Origin: a virus
DNA: 27,577 nucleotides
Direction: 5' to 3' (one strand)
IMG/VR virus record: IMGVR_UViG_3300007540_000081
Span: 1-27,577 of that record
Part shown: positions 7,743 to 13,437 of the stretch, piece by piece
Layout: each line of letters starts with the position of its first letter
Numbering within the stretch: the first letter of the stretch is position 1
The notes under the pieces: generated by a model
Databases searched by the model: none
What the model was told of the DNA's origin: nothing
What the model saw: only the letters and a program-made list of their open reading frames with translations
Position numbers and translations under genes: made by a program

Positions 7743-7955
7743 TTAAAGTTTTTTTAAAATAGAATTAAAAAGCCTTATTTCTTTTTTATATCCTTCAATA
7801 TTGCTTTCTATTCCTTTTATTAAATAATCATTTTCAATTGATATAATTTCATCGTCTAAAAGTTCTTGAGATCTATTTCTATTTTCCCCCAACTCCTCAA
7901 CTAAAAAACTATGTTCTTCACTTGTTAAAGTAATAGTTTTATTTTTTTCATTCAT
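7743..7955 (-). CDS. Hypothetical early protein, 70 aa
   Basis: An acidic helical protein starting with a strand-like TITLTSEEHSFLVEEL and continuing as two charged helices. The opening resembles the strand-helix start of small phage regulators, but no DNA-binding motif is clear. ATG 7955 follows the upstream gene's TAA by one base, both embedded in the AGAAAGGAAAAAATAAA box. Confidence 0.6.
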   Translation of the reverse strand: MNEKNKTITLTSEEHSFLVEELGENRNRSQELLDDEIISIENDYLIKGIESNIEGYKKEIRLFNSILKKL

Positions 7956-7956
7956 T

Positions 7957-8214
7957 TTATTTTTTCCTTTCTATTGTTTTTCTAAGGCTTTTAATCTTAT
8001 TATTTAAAGCCTTTCTATTTTCAAAAAGATTTTTTAACTTCTCTTTAAATTCTTTGATTTGGTCTTTTACTTCTTTAATATTACAAGTGTTATCAGTTCT
8101 ATCTTGACAAATGAAACTTAATTCCCTTTGTAATCTTTCTTTTTCTGTTACATCTCTAAAACGATTTAATTTTTCATCAAATACTTGCAATTTAAACCTA
8201 CTATTCAACATCAT
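7957..8214 (-). CDS. Hypothetical early protein, 85 aa, coiled coil
   Basis: Begins with a short beta stretch (RFKLQVFDEKLNRFRDV) and continues as a long basic coiled coil to the C-terminus (VKDQIKEFKEKLKNLF onward). Two cysteines (around 36 and 44) flank the turn between helices. Two ATGs in tandem follow the box. Its last codons E-R-K-K and stop are formed by the ribosome-binding box of the next gene. No family recognised. Confidence 0.6.
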   Translation of the reverse strand: MMLNSRFKLQVFDEKLNRFRDVTEKERLQRELSFICQDRTDNTCNIKEVKDQIKEFKEKLKNLFENRKALNNKIKSLRKTIERKK

Positions 8215-8231
8215 TTTATATTTTCCTTTCT

Positions 8232-8945
8232 TTAATTATCTAAAACAAAACCAGAAAAATCCTTTTTTGCTTTTCCTTTTGCTATTAACCCCACAATACA
8301 ATTTTTAGGGTCTAGAAATCGAAGGTCTGTTTCATCCCCATTAATGACTTTAAACCCTTTGTATTTTTTAGGAATGAAATCACGAAACACAGCCGAAATA
8401 TTACCCCCCTTTTCTAAAATATCAAAAGCTAGATCTCTATTATCTTCATTTAATGAATAAGTTATTGAATAATTAGAAGAGTATTGGCCATTGATATATT
8501 TTAAAGCCCTTTTATAAATTTTTGAATAATCATAAAATTTTATTTTAGGAAACTTTTCAAAGATACCAAAATTTTCCCATGAAATATCACTAGTTCCATT
8601 TAATCTAATACAAGGTTTAAAATTTTCTCTTTTGCATTTTTCAGAAAACTTTTTAATTTCTTTTGTTAGCTTTTCTAAAAAGCTTTCTCTCTCTTGCATA
8701 AACCACCTAGTTTTATTTATTCTTCCCAATTGCACATTCGAAAAAATACCCATTCCAGAAGTATATAAACAAGATTTAGAGCAACCTTTTGAAGCCATAG
8801 AACAAACATTAAAACCACTTTGAATATGTGGAGCAAGATATAAAATTAATGTTTTATATCCTTTCTTTTGGCCTTTTACTGTTTTTGCATTGTTATCATA
8901 ATTGAACAAATTGCCTTTTGTTTTATTAAATATTAAATTTTTCAT
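8232..8945 (-). CDS. Gp88-family phage protein
   Basis: A 237-residue member of what I recognise as the phage Gene product 88 family. Visible hallmarks are YLAPHIQSGFNVCSMASKGC (residues 36-55) continuing to SKSCLYTSG, with Cys48, Cys55 and Cys59 that could bind metal or an Fe-S cluster; the family signature RLNGTSDISWE near 122; and KIKFYDYSKIYKRAL soon after. The biochemical function of this family is not known to me; the Cys arrangement and conserved Arg, Asp and Trp suggest an enzyme. Start ATG 8945 is behind the AGAAAGGAAAAAAGAAA box. It is the only gene of this operon I can place in a family. Confidence 0.8.
   Translation of the reverse strand: MKNLIFNKTKGNLFNYDNNAKTVKGQKKGYKTLILYLAPHIQSGFNVCSMASKGCSKSCLYTSGMGIFSNVQLGRINKTRWFMQERESFLEKLTKEIKKFSEKCKRENFKPCIRLNGTSDISWENFGIFEKFPKIKFYDYSKIYKRALKYINGQYSSNYSITYSLNEDNRDLAFDILEKGGNISAVFRDFIPKKYKGFKVINGDETDLRFLDPKNCIVGLIAKGKAKKDFSGFVLDN
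8381..8390. repeat. CACGAAACAC core repeat, copy D
   Basis: Ten-base core only, inside the Gp88-family gene where the minus strand reads S-A-V-F-R-D. It is in a different reading phase from copy C. Confidence 0.45.
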
Positions 8946-8976
8946 TTTCTTTTTTCCTTTCTACTTTCTTAATTAA

Positions 8977-9552
8977 TTATTTTGTTATTTCACTCCAACA
9001 CCAAGACATAGAAAAAGGGTTAAAAACTTTTATTTTTTTCCCTTCAAATAATATTTGAGTGCTTTTAATTTCTACTTTTCCCCCTTCTTCTTCTGGATCA
9101 TATAAAATAATTGTATCATCATTTTTAATATGAAAAGTAGGGTTAAACTCATATTTAGGTTCCCAATTATCCGAATAATAAGGTGAATTTTTTATAAGTT
9201 CATTATGCTTTTTAATTCCTTCTAAAGTCATATAAACAATATTCCAACCATTCCAGAACCTATGATTATGAATATAACCCTCAACAAAGTTTTTAGGGTA
9301 ATTATCATAAGCATCTATGTAAATTTTCCCAAAATGAAATTCTTCTTTTGGCTCTTCATTTGTAAAGATAATTTTTTTATTTTTTATATCATTTAAAAAA
9401 TTTTCATTTTCTAGGCTTATAGTTTTTACAAAACCCCCACCATAAGCACAAAAATATAATTTGTTGTTTTTTACTTCTTCAATATTTCTATAATATGAAA
9501 AATCACTATTACATAAATATTTTTTATCTTTTATTATTTCTAGAATATTCAT
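8977..9552 (-). CDS. Hypothetical early protein, 191 aa
   Basis: A soluble protein rich in aromatic residues (many Tyr, Trp, Phe). It contains YFCAYGGGFVKTISL near 33-47, a central FVEGYIHNHRFWNGWNIVYM, and a beta-rich C-terminal region with DDTIILYDPEEEGGKVEI and a terminal SMSWCWSEI. No catalytic motif I recognise. Start ATG 9552 behind AGAAAGGAAAATTAAAA. The aromatic content and beta pattern suggest a compact globular domain, possibly an inhibitor or binding protein, but that is speculation. Confidence 0.6.
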   Translation of the reverse strand: MNILEIIKDKKYLCNSDFSYYRNIEEVKNNKLYFCAYGGGFVKTISLENENFLNDIKNKKIIFTNEEPKEEFHFGKIYIDAYDNYPKNFVEGYIHNHRFWNGWNIVYMTLEGIKKHNELIKNSPYYSDNWEPKYEFNPTFHIKNDDTIILYDPEEEGGKVEIKSTQILFEGKKIKVFNPFSMSWCWSEITK

Positions 9553-9554
9553 TT

Positions 9555-9725
9555 TTAATTTTCCTTTCTTAAATATTCATTAATAAAGGTTTCAACTACT
9601 TTGAAACTTTGTTTATTGTCTTTAGGTATTATTTTTAAAAGTTTATCATTTTCATGATAAATATTAAAAGTATTAGAATTTTCGATTATTTCAAAACCCC
9701 TATAAATAAAACTTTTATTTTTCAT
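9555..9725 (-). CDS. Small hypothetical early protein, 56 aa
   Basis: Found by reading the gap between neighbouring genes. It encodes MKNKSFIYRGFEIIENSNTF and continues for 56 residues, a beta-hairpin-like start (FIYRGFEII) followed by a helix. ATG 9725 overlaps the stop of the 91-aa gene (ATGA) and is preceded by GGAGGAGG within that gene, the strongest classical Shine-Dalgarno in this operon. Its final codons R-K-E-N and stop form the box of the 191-aa gene. Confidence 0.6.
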   Translation of the reverse strand: MKNKSFIYRGFEIIENSNTFNIYHENDKLLKIIPKDNKQSFKVVETFINEYLRKEN

Positions 9726-9997
9726 TTATTAGCCTCCTCCAATTCATTTAAATTAAACTTTCTTAATTCTTGCCTAATGATTTTATATAAATGAATATTT
9801 GTAAATATTCTTTTAGCAAGATCAAAATTATTATTTATTTTTGTTGCTACTTCTTTTGAAAAAGTATTTTCATAATCTAAAAAATCGTCATCTGGATGAA
9901 AATTTATTTTATTATCAATTAGCCATTTTATAAACTTTCTATATTCGCTTGTTTCCATAATTTTAAAATTTGGAATTTCTTTTATGACTTCATTCAT
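9722..9997 (-). CDS. Hypothetical early protein, 91 aa
   Basis: A helical soluble protein with a conserved-looking Trp (YRKFIKWLIDNKINFHPDDD) and a C-terminal helix NLNELEEANK. No family recognised. ATG 9997 is one base after the stop of the upstream 43-aa gene and directly behind AGAAAGGAATAAATAAA. It is coupled to the 56-aa gene by an ATGA overlap. Confidence 0.6.
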   Translation of the reverse strand: MNEVIKEIPNFKIMETSEYRKFIKWLIDNKINFHPDDDFLDYENTFSKEVATKINNNFDLAKRIFTNIHLYKIIRQELRKFNLNELEEANK

Positions 9998-9998
9998 T

Positions 9999-10130
9999 TT
10001 ATTTATTCCTTTCTATAAATTGTTGATTAGTCAAAATTTCTTTACTTCCATTATGATAGTATAAAACAAAGTAAGAAATAATTTTATTTTGTTTATACAA
10101 ATCAAATCTTTTTATATTTTTAAAGATCAT
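9999..10130 (-). CDS. Small hypothetical early protein, 43 aa
   Basis: The open frame continues upstream to 10181, but ATG 10130 is preferred because it makes an ATGA overlap with the stop of the 142/183-aa gene and removes a 17-residue out-of-frame extension. The product (MIFKNIKRFDLYKQN...) looks like a small three-strand beta sheet. Its last codons E-R-N-K and stop are provided by the box of the next gene. Confidence 0.5.
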   Translation of the reverse strand: MIFKNIKRFDLYKQNKIISYFVLYYHNGSKEILTNQQFIERNK

Positions 10131-10678
10131 TTTAGAGCCTTTAATAATAATGTTACTTTTAAAACTTCTTGCTTTTCCCAATTTCTAGAAATTCCAGAAG
10201 TGTTTTTTTCCTCGTTAATGTCATCAATTAAAACATCTAAATTATTTTTTAAATGTGGGGCAATTCCTAAAGTTACTAAAACATAATCAAGACAACTATT
10301 TTCTATGTTTTCATCGATTACTTTTCCAGATTTTAATAAAAATTCCCTTTCATTTTTTCTGGTTATTGCCTCGTATTTTTCCATAACCATTTTTACAAAT
10401 TCATCTACTCCAATTTTTTTAAAAACTAGATCGTAATTTTCTTTATTATATAAAAGTTCATGATCATGAATTTCTGAAATAAAATCTTTGTTATCATTGC
10501 CAATAAATTCATTTGCAATTTTATTTATTAATTCGTTTAATAATTTTATATTCATTTTGTTTTTTCCTTTCTCTATTTCTTTATTCATTTTAACAAAATT
10601 ATTTAATTCCCCTTTTTCAAATTTACTTAACTTTTTAAAAAAACGAAAATTTTTATATTCTTCTTTTTTATTCATCAT
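10127..10678 (-). CDS. Hypothetical early protein, 183 aa (or 142 aa from internal start)
   Basis: First gene of the leftward early operon. A charged helical protein without a recognised family; one hydrophobic patch, SCLDYVLVTLGIAPHL, lies near 128-143. Two starts are supported. ATG 10678 follows AGAAAGGATAAAATAAA; ATG 10555, in the same frame at Met42, follows AGAAAGGAAAAAACAAA, an even closer match to the operon's box. The first 41 residues are basic and could be a separate cassette that lost its stop codon. Either one long protein or two nested products is possible. No cysteine cluster or membrane segment. Confidence 0.6.
   Translation of the reverse strand: MMNKKEEYKNFRFFKKLSKFEKGELNNFVKMNKEIEKGKNKMNIKLLNELINKIANEFIGNDNKDFISEIHDHELLYNKENYDLVFKKIGVDEFVKMVMEKYEAITRKNEREFLLKSGKVIDENIENSCLDYVLVTLGIAPHLKNNLDVLIDDINEEKNTSGISRNWEKQEVLKVTLLLKALK
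10556..10572 (-). promoter_or_regulatory. Internal copy of the early-operon ribosome-binding box
   Basis: AGAAAGGAAAAAACAAA directly before in-frame ATG 10555. At other junctions this box ends a gene and begins the next; here it is read through as E-K-G-K-N-K. It decides whether the first gene makes a 142- or 183-residue product. Confidence 0.55.
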
Positions 10679-10889
10679 TTTATTTTATCCTTTCTAAATA
10701 AATATAATAAAATACTACATAATATTATATATAGTTACAATACCTATTATATATAACCCTACATAATAACCCCCTACTATGACAATATAAGGGTTTTTTT
10801 AAATTTTTGGCTTTTTTCCTAGATTTCTCAAGTGTTCTTCTTTTGTTCTTTTAAAAATTTAAAATTTTTTTATTTTTTTTTTAAAAAAT

Positions 10890-10905
10890 ATCCTGGCCCC
10901 AGGAT
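10890..10905. repeat. Palindrome ATCCTGG-CC-CCAGGAT
   Basis: Perfect seven-bp arms around two bases. On the minus strand it is followed by ATTTTTT, so it could end leftward antisense transcription coming from the methyltransferase gene. Equally it could be an operator, because its right end runs into the first 42-nt repeat. Both arms contain CCTGG/CCAGG. Confidence 0.5.
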
Positions 10906-10944
10906 CTGAAAACACTATTGGGCTGAATCAGTTTGAAATCTTTT
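10903..10944 (+). repeat. 42-nt direct repeat, copy 1
   Basis: Begins GATCTGAAAACACTATT and matches copy 2 at 37 of 42 positions. Copy 2 starts exactly 50 bp further on, about five helical turns, so a protein bound to both would face the same side of the DNA. Confidence 0.75.
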
Positions 10945-10952
10945 CAATGCTT

Positions 10953-10994
10953 GATTTGAAAACACTATTAGGGTAAATCAGTTTAAAATCTTTT
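10953..10994 (+). repeat. 42-nt direct repeat, copy 2
   Basis: Begins GATTTGAAAACACTATT and ends 12 bases before the methyltransferase ATG, so it overlaps the likely 5' leader. Its last bases run directly into the Shine-Dalgarno GGAG. Confidence 0.75.
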
Positions 10995-11006
10995 TGGAGA
11001 GAAAGC

Positions 11007-11996
11007 ATGAAATTAAGACATTTAGATCTTTTTTCTGGAATAGGTGGTTTCAGCCTGGGCTTAGAAGCGACAGGTGGATTTGAAACAGTTGCCTTTTGCG
11101 ATATTGAGAAGTATTGTTTAGAAATTTTAGAGAAAAGATATCCCGGCGTTCCCCGGTACACGAATATTAAGGAGTTAAACCATGACACAATCAAAACAGA
11201 TGGAGTTTTTCCAATCGACATCATTACAGGAGGATACCCTTGCCAACCTTTCTCCGTTGCAGGTAGAAAAAAAGGTGAAAAAGATCCAAGACATCTCTGG
11301 CCAGAAATGTTTAGACTTGTCCAAGAGCTGCGACCGACTTGGGTTATTGGAGAAAACGTTAGTGGGCACATTAAACTCGGTCTCGACACCGTTCTCAAGA
11401 ACTTGGAGAGTGAAGGTTACGCCGCAAGGACGTTTAGTATTTCAGCTTCGAGCATCGGTGCGAACCACCAAAGAGAAAGAGTCTGGATTGTGGCGAACTC
11501 CAGACAACATGAAAGGGGGCTCGAACCTTCCGGGAATAAAGAAGGCATTGGACGAGGGTCATCTGAAAAGACCGAGTGGTCAACCAATGCAGATCAGACT
11601 TCAGGATCAAGTCAAAGAGGAGAGATTATGGCCGACACCAAAAACATCGGATCAATACTCAGCTCACATGAAGGAGAACAACAAGGGAATTCCACACGAT
11701 GTAGCGAAGGGCAATCTGAGGGGGATGGTCAAACAATGGCCAACACCTCAAGCGAGCGAACATCACGCGGGGAGACCAGGCGGGAAGATGCAGAAAATGT
11801 TGGGCAATCATCCAGACGTCCGTGGAACGGGTGGTGGGACATTGAACCCGACGTGGGTAGAGTGGCTAATGGGGTACCCAAAAGGGTGGACAGACTTAAA
11901 TCACTCGGAAATAGTCTCGTCCCTTCCATTCCCTACTACATCGGACTCAGCATCCTCCAAACCTATGAAGACGAATTGGCCAACACCTCTGAGTAG
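11007..11996 (+). CDS. C5-cytosine DNA methyltransferase (Dcm family)
   Basis: A 329-residue enzyme that would transfer a methyl group from S-adenosylmethionine to C5 of cytosine in a short DNA target. All key motifs are visible: motif I DLFSGIGGF (7-15), motif IV GGYPCQPFS with catalytic Cys79, motif VI GENV (115-118), motif VIII QRERVW (155-160), and motifs IX/X RVANGVPKRVDRLKSLGNSLVP (284-306, shown in two parts: RVANGVPKRVDRLK, SLGNSLVP). The target-recognition region (about 165-275) is unusually rich in Ser, Gly, Glu and Arg and contains MADT and MANT repeats, because it shares its DNA with a second ORF in the +1 frame. Start is supported by GGAG seven bases upstream. No partner restriction gene is visible, so self-protection or anti-restriction is likely. 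Specificity cannot be read. Confidence 0.93.
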   Translation: MKLRHLDLFSGIGGFSLGLEATGGFETVAFCDIEKYCLEILEKRYPGVPRYTNIKELNHDTIKTDGVFPIDIITGGYPCQPFSVAGRKKGEKDPRHLWPEMFRLVQELRPTWVIGENVSGHIKLGLDTVLKNLESEGYAARTFSISASSIGANHQRERVWIVANSRQHERGLEPSGNKEGIGRGSSEKTEWSTNADQTSGSSQRGEIMADTKNIGSILSSHEGEQQGNSTRCSEGQSEGDGQTMANTSSERTSRGETRREDAENVGQSSRRPWNGWWDIEPDVGRVANGVPKRVDRLKSLGNSLVPSIPYYIGLSILQTYEDELANTSE

Positions 11997-12264
11997 AGAC
12001 TGGAAAGATGGAACAAAAATTCCTCCATCAGTTCGAAGAGGAACGAAAGGTCATTCACTTGCAACAAAAGTTTTGGAAGAAGAAGAAAAGATGTGGCCAA
12101 CACCAACAGCGAATGACGGAAAGCGAGGCGAGATAAACGAAGATGGAACATTAAAAGATAGTTGGAAAAAAAGAAAAGATAAGTGGGCAGCTAAGGGTGT
12201 ACATATGCATAAACCTTTAGACATTGCTGTTGCATTAGATCTGGAGAAAAAAAATGATAAGTGA
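11182..12264 (+). CDS. W-P-T-P repeat protein overlapping the methyltransferase (+1 frame)
   Basis: A 360-residue ORF, 815 nt of which lie inside the methyltransferase gene. It has a clean AAGGAG Shine-Dalgarno seven bases before ATG 11182. After an N-terminal domain (35-100: QDISGQKCLDLSKSC, then VTPQGRLVFQLRASV) come five units headed by WRTP (W104) or WPTP (W150, W186, W266, W305), often continuing xxxD and ending in a hydrophobic VAKG, LATKV or DIAVAL segment. Between units three and four is NPTWVEWLMGYPKGWTDL (222-239), the +1 reading of methyltransferase motif IX. Units four and five lie mostly or wholly beyond the methyltransferase stop yet keep the motif, arguing for selection on this frame. 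From memory, similar hypothetical proteins accompany phage C5-methyltransferases; no function is known to me. It could still be a conserved non-expressed frame. Confidence 0.6.
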   Translation: MTQSKQMEFFQSTSLQEDTLANLSPLQVEKKVKKIQDISGQKCLDLSKSCDRLGLLEKTLVGTLNSVSTPFSRTWRVKVTPQGRLVFQLRASVRTTKEKESGLWRTPDNMKGGSNLPGIKKALDEGHLKRPSGQPMQIRLQDQVKEERLWPTPKTSDQYSAHMKENNKGIPHDVAKGNLRGMVKQWPTPQASEHHAGRPGGKMQKMLGNHPDVRGTGGGTLNPTWVEWLMGYPKGWTDLNHSEIVSSLPFPTTSDSASSKPMKTNWPTPLSRDWKDGTKIPPSVRRGTKGHSLATKVLEEEEKMWPTPTANDGKRGEINEDGTLKDSWKKRKDKWAAKGVHMHKPLDIAVALDLEKKNDK

Positions 12265-12349
12265 AATTTTATTAGGATTAATTTTAATTGTTTTAATTTT
12301 TATTGTTGTCATGGTTTGGGCAATAGGAGAGAAGTTATCTGAAAAATAA
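12254..12349 (+). CDS. Tiny membrane peptide, 31 aa
   Basis: Too short for usual gene calling: MISEILLGLILIVLIFIVVM then VWAIGEKLSEK. One hydrophobic helix with a short polar tail. GGAG lies seven bases before the ATG and the start overlaps the end of the W-P-T-P ORF. Its stop codon (12347-12349) overlaps the open frame of the next ORF, which has no ATG there, so translation could be coupled or frameshifted. A membrane anchor or toxin-like peptide are both possible. Confidence 0.5.
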   Translation: MISEILLGLILIVLIFIVVMVWAIGEKLSEK

Positions 12350-12776
12350 ATTTTGGAGAACACCTACAGCAATTGACTCATCGGAAAATGCAGAACGATA
12401 TGCAGCTCGTTTATTAATGGGGAAGAAAACACGATCATCTGATCATCGTGTTCAAGAAACTTTATCTATTCAAGTGTTTAAAGAAATTTTAAAAGATAAA
12501 CCTGATAGAGTAAAAGAATTATTAAAAGATGAAATGACTCATCGACCACGGCTCCCGGAACAAGAACCATTTGTGAAGTATTTAAAATCACAAACCAATG
12601 CAAAAAAATTAAGTGAAGTGACTGGGATTGATTATACTACCGTCGAACATTGGTTTCGCTTTACAAAATATTTTTCCTACCCAAGTAAAGAGCATTGGAA
12701 CATTATTAAGACACATTTCAATAAGATTAAATATGATGAAGAATTAAATTATGAGGAAAATAAGGAGTGGAAATAG
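12339..12776 (+). CDS. W-R-T-P-headed HTH-like protein with unclear start
   Basis: The frame is open from 12327. An ATG exists at 12417 (119 residues), but the 26 codons before it read as KFWRTPTAIDSSENAERYAA, a sixth copy of the W(P/R)TP unit, so the true start is probably upstream. The only candidate is CTG 12339, preceded by GGAGAG, or a +1 shift from the 31-residue peptide. After the unit comes a helical region, an acidic PRLPEQEPF segment (around 70-80 from the CTG), and near the C-terminus VTGIDYTTVEHWFRFTKYF followed by YPSKEHWNIIKTHF, which looks like a helix-turn-helix of the type appended to some DNA methyltransferases. A DNA-binding or specificity role is inferred. Confidence 0.6.
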   Translation: MKNKFWRTPTAIDSSENAERYAARLLMGKKTRSSDHRVQETLSIQVFKEILKDKPDRVKELLKDEMTHRPRLPEQEPFVKYLKSQTNAKKLSEVTGIDYTTVEHWFRFTKYFSYPSKEHWNIIKTHFNKIKYDEELNYEENKEWK

Positions 12777-12794
12777 CCCAGAAAACAGCCATAT

Positions 12795-12823
12795 TTGACA
12801 TGTTTAGTAATATAATGTAGTAA
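12795..12823 (+). promoter_or_regulatory. Candidate sigma-70-type promoter
   Basis: TTGACA at 12795-12800 and, 17 bases on, TAGTAA at 12818-12823; a better TATAAT lies at 12811 but too close. It precedes the 74-aa gene and its AGAAAGGA box. The stretch just before it shares GAAAACAGCCAT with 4846-4857. Confidence 0.5.
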
Positions 12824-12849
12824 AATACTATATTAAAGAAAGGAAGAAA

Positions 12850-13074
12850 ATGTTTGAATTTTTAAAGAATATTATACAGCCAAAAGAAATAAAAGAGCCT
12901 GGTGATATTAAATTTAAAGATTGTATTAAATCTATATCAGCGAAACACGGATCGCGTGGCTCGTTACTTCAAAACTTATTAGTGTCTTATGTTACCGATG
13001 AAGAGCATGAACATGAAGAGTGGAGAATAAATAGTTTAATGAGTGAAGAACCAAGAAAGGGAGAGCATGATTAA
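12850..13074 (+). CDS. Hypothetical protein, 74 aa
   Basis: A soluble acidic protein with a basic middle (KSISAKHGSRGSLLQNLL) and an acidic, His-rich C-terminus (DEEHEHEEWRIN). Starts at ATG 12850 behind AAAGAAAGGAAGAAA, a plus-strand copy of the early ribosome-binding box. The His/Glu cluster could bind metal. No family recognised. It opens a four-gene plus-strand cluster under its own promoter. Confidence 0.6.
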   Translation: MFEFLKNIIQPKEIKEPGDIKFKDCIKSISAKHGSRGSLLQNLLVSYVTDEEHEHEEWRINSLMSEEPRKGEHD

Positions 13075-13234
13075 AAAATTTTTTAATTATTTTAAAAAAC
13101 CAAAACCAACATTAATTTGGATGCATATTAATAACTCACAATATTATGGAGTTATCGGATGGTTAGCTGATGATCGTAAACAATCTGTTAAAGGAGAAGA
13201 TCATTGGAAAAGAGAAGGTCAATTAAAAAAATGA
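13067..13234 (+). CDS. Small basic hypothetical protein, 55 aa
   Basis: Frame open from 13043, but ATG 13067 is preferred: it follows AAGGGAGAGC and overlaps the previous stop. The product MIKKFFNYFKKPKPTLIWMH is very basic with an aromatic-rich core (YYGVIGWL), perhaps a small beta fold that binds nucleic acid or membrane. No family recognised. Confidence 0.55.
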   Translation: MIKKFFNYFKKPKPTLIWMHINNSQYYGVIGWLADDRKQSVKGEDHWKREGQLKK

Positions 13235-13437
13235 ACCCTTATAAAACTTTTTCACACTGCACTAATTGTTATAAAAAATATCATCATCAAGTGATGATTC
13301 AAACAGATAAAGGAATAAACCATTACTGTTTAAAATGTTTTAATTTAAAGGAGAATGAAAATGAAAAAGAAAAAACAAACACATTACAATCAAATGATTA
13401 CAGTGAAGACCAGAAAACTGCTCGAGAAACTTTGTAG
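13231..13437 (+). CDS. Small zinc-ribbon protein, 68 aa
   Basis: Starts at ATG 13231 overlapping the previous stop (ATGA); an upstream ATG at 13204 in frame is less likely. CTNC (around 10-13) and CLKC (around 33-36) form a four-cysteine zinc ribbon with a basic spacer. A charged, disordered tail follows. Such small ribbons in phages often bind nucleic acid or RNA polymerase; that is family knowledge and not shown here. Confidence 0.6.
   Translation: MNPYKTFSHCTNCYKKYHHQVMIQTDKGINHYCLKCFNLKENENEKEKTNTLQSNDYSEDQKTARETL

Larger units (their letters stand above)
10679..11006. promoter_or_regulatory. Divergent control region between leftward early genes and methyltransferase
   Basis: This 328-bp stretch has no credible gene. 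Left part: very AT-rich, with TATAAT-like sequences and two direct copies of CTACATAATA (10715-10724 and 10759-10768), a likely promoter area for the minus operon. Middle: T-rich runs, then the palindrome 10890-10905. Right part: two 42-nt direct repeats ending 12 bases before the methyltransferase start, whose Shine-Dalgarno is GGAG. Confidence 0.6.

Noticed and set aside
10928-11398. 156-codon minus-strand ORF antisense to the methyltransferase
   Set aside because: It mirrors the opposite strand of a gene with complete catalytic motifs, has no ribosome-binding site or recognisable domain, and runs through the repeat operator region.
12428-12452. AACACGAT/ATCGTGTT hairpin inside the HTH-like ORF
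   Set aside because: Eight-bp arms in coding sequence with a 9-nt loop; may be chance and no flanking signal supports a role.
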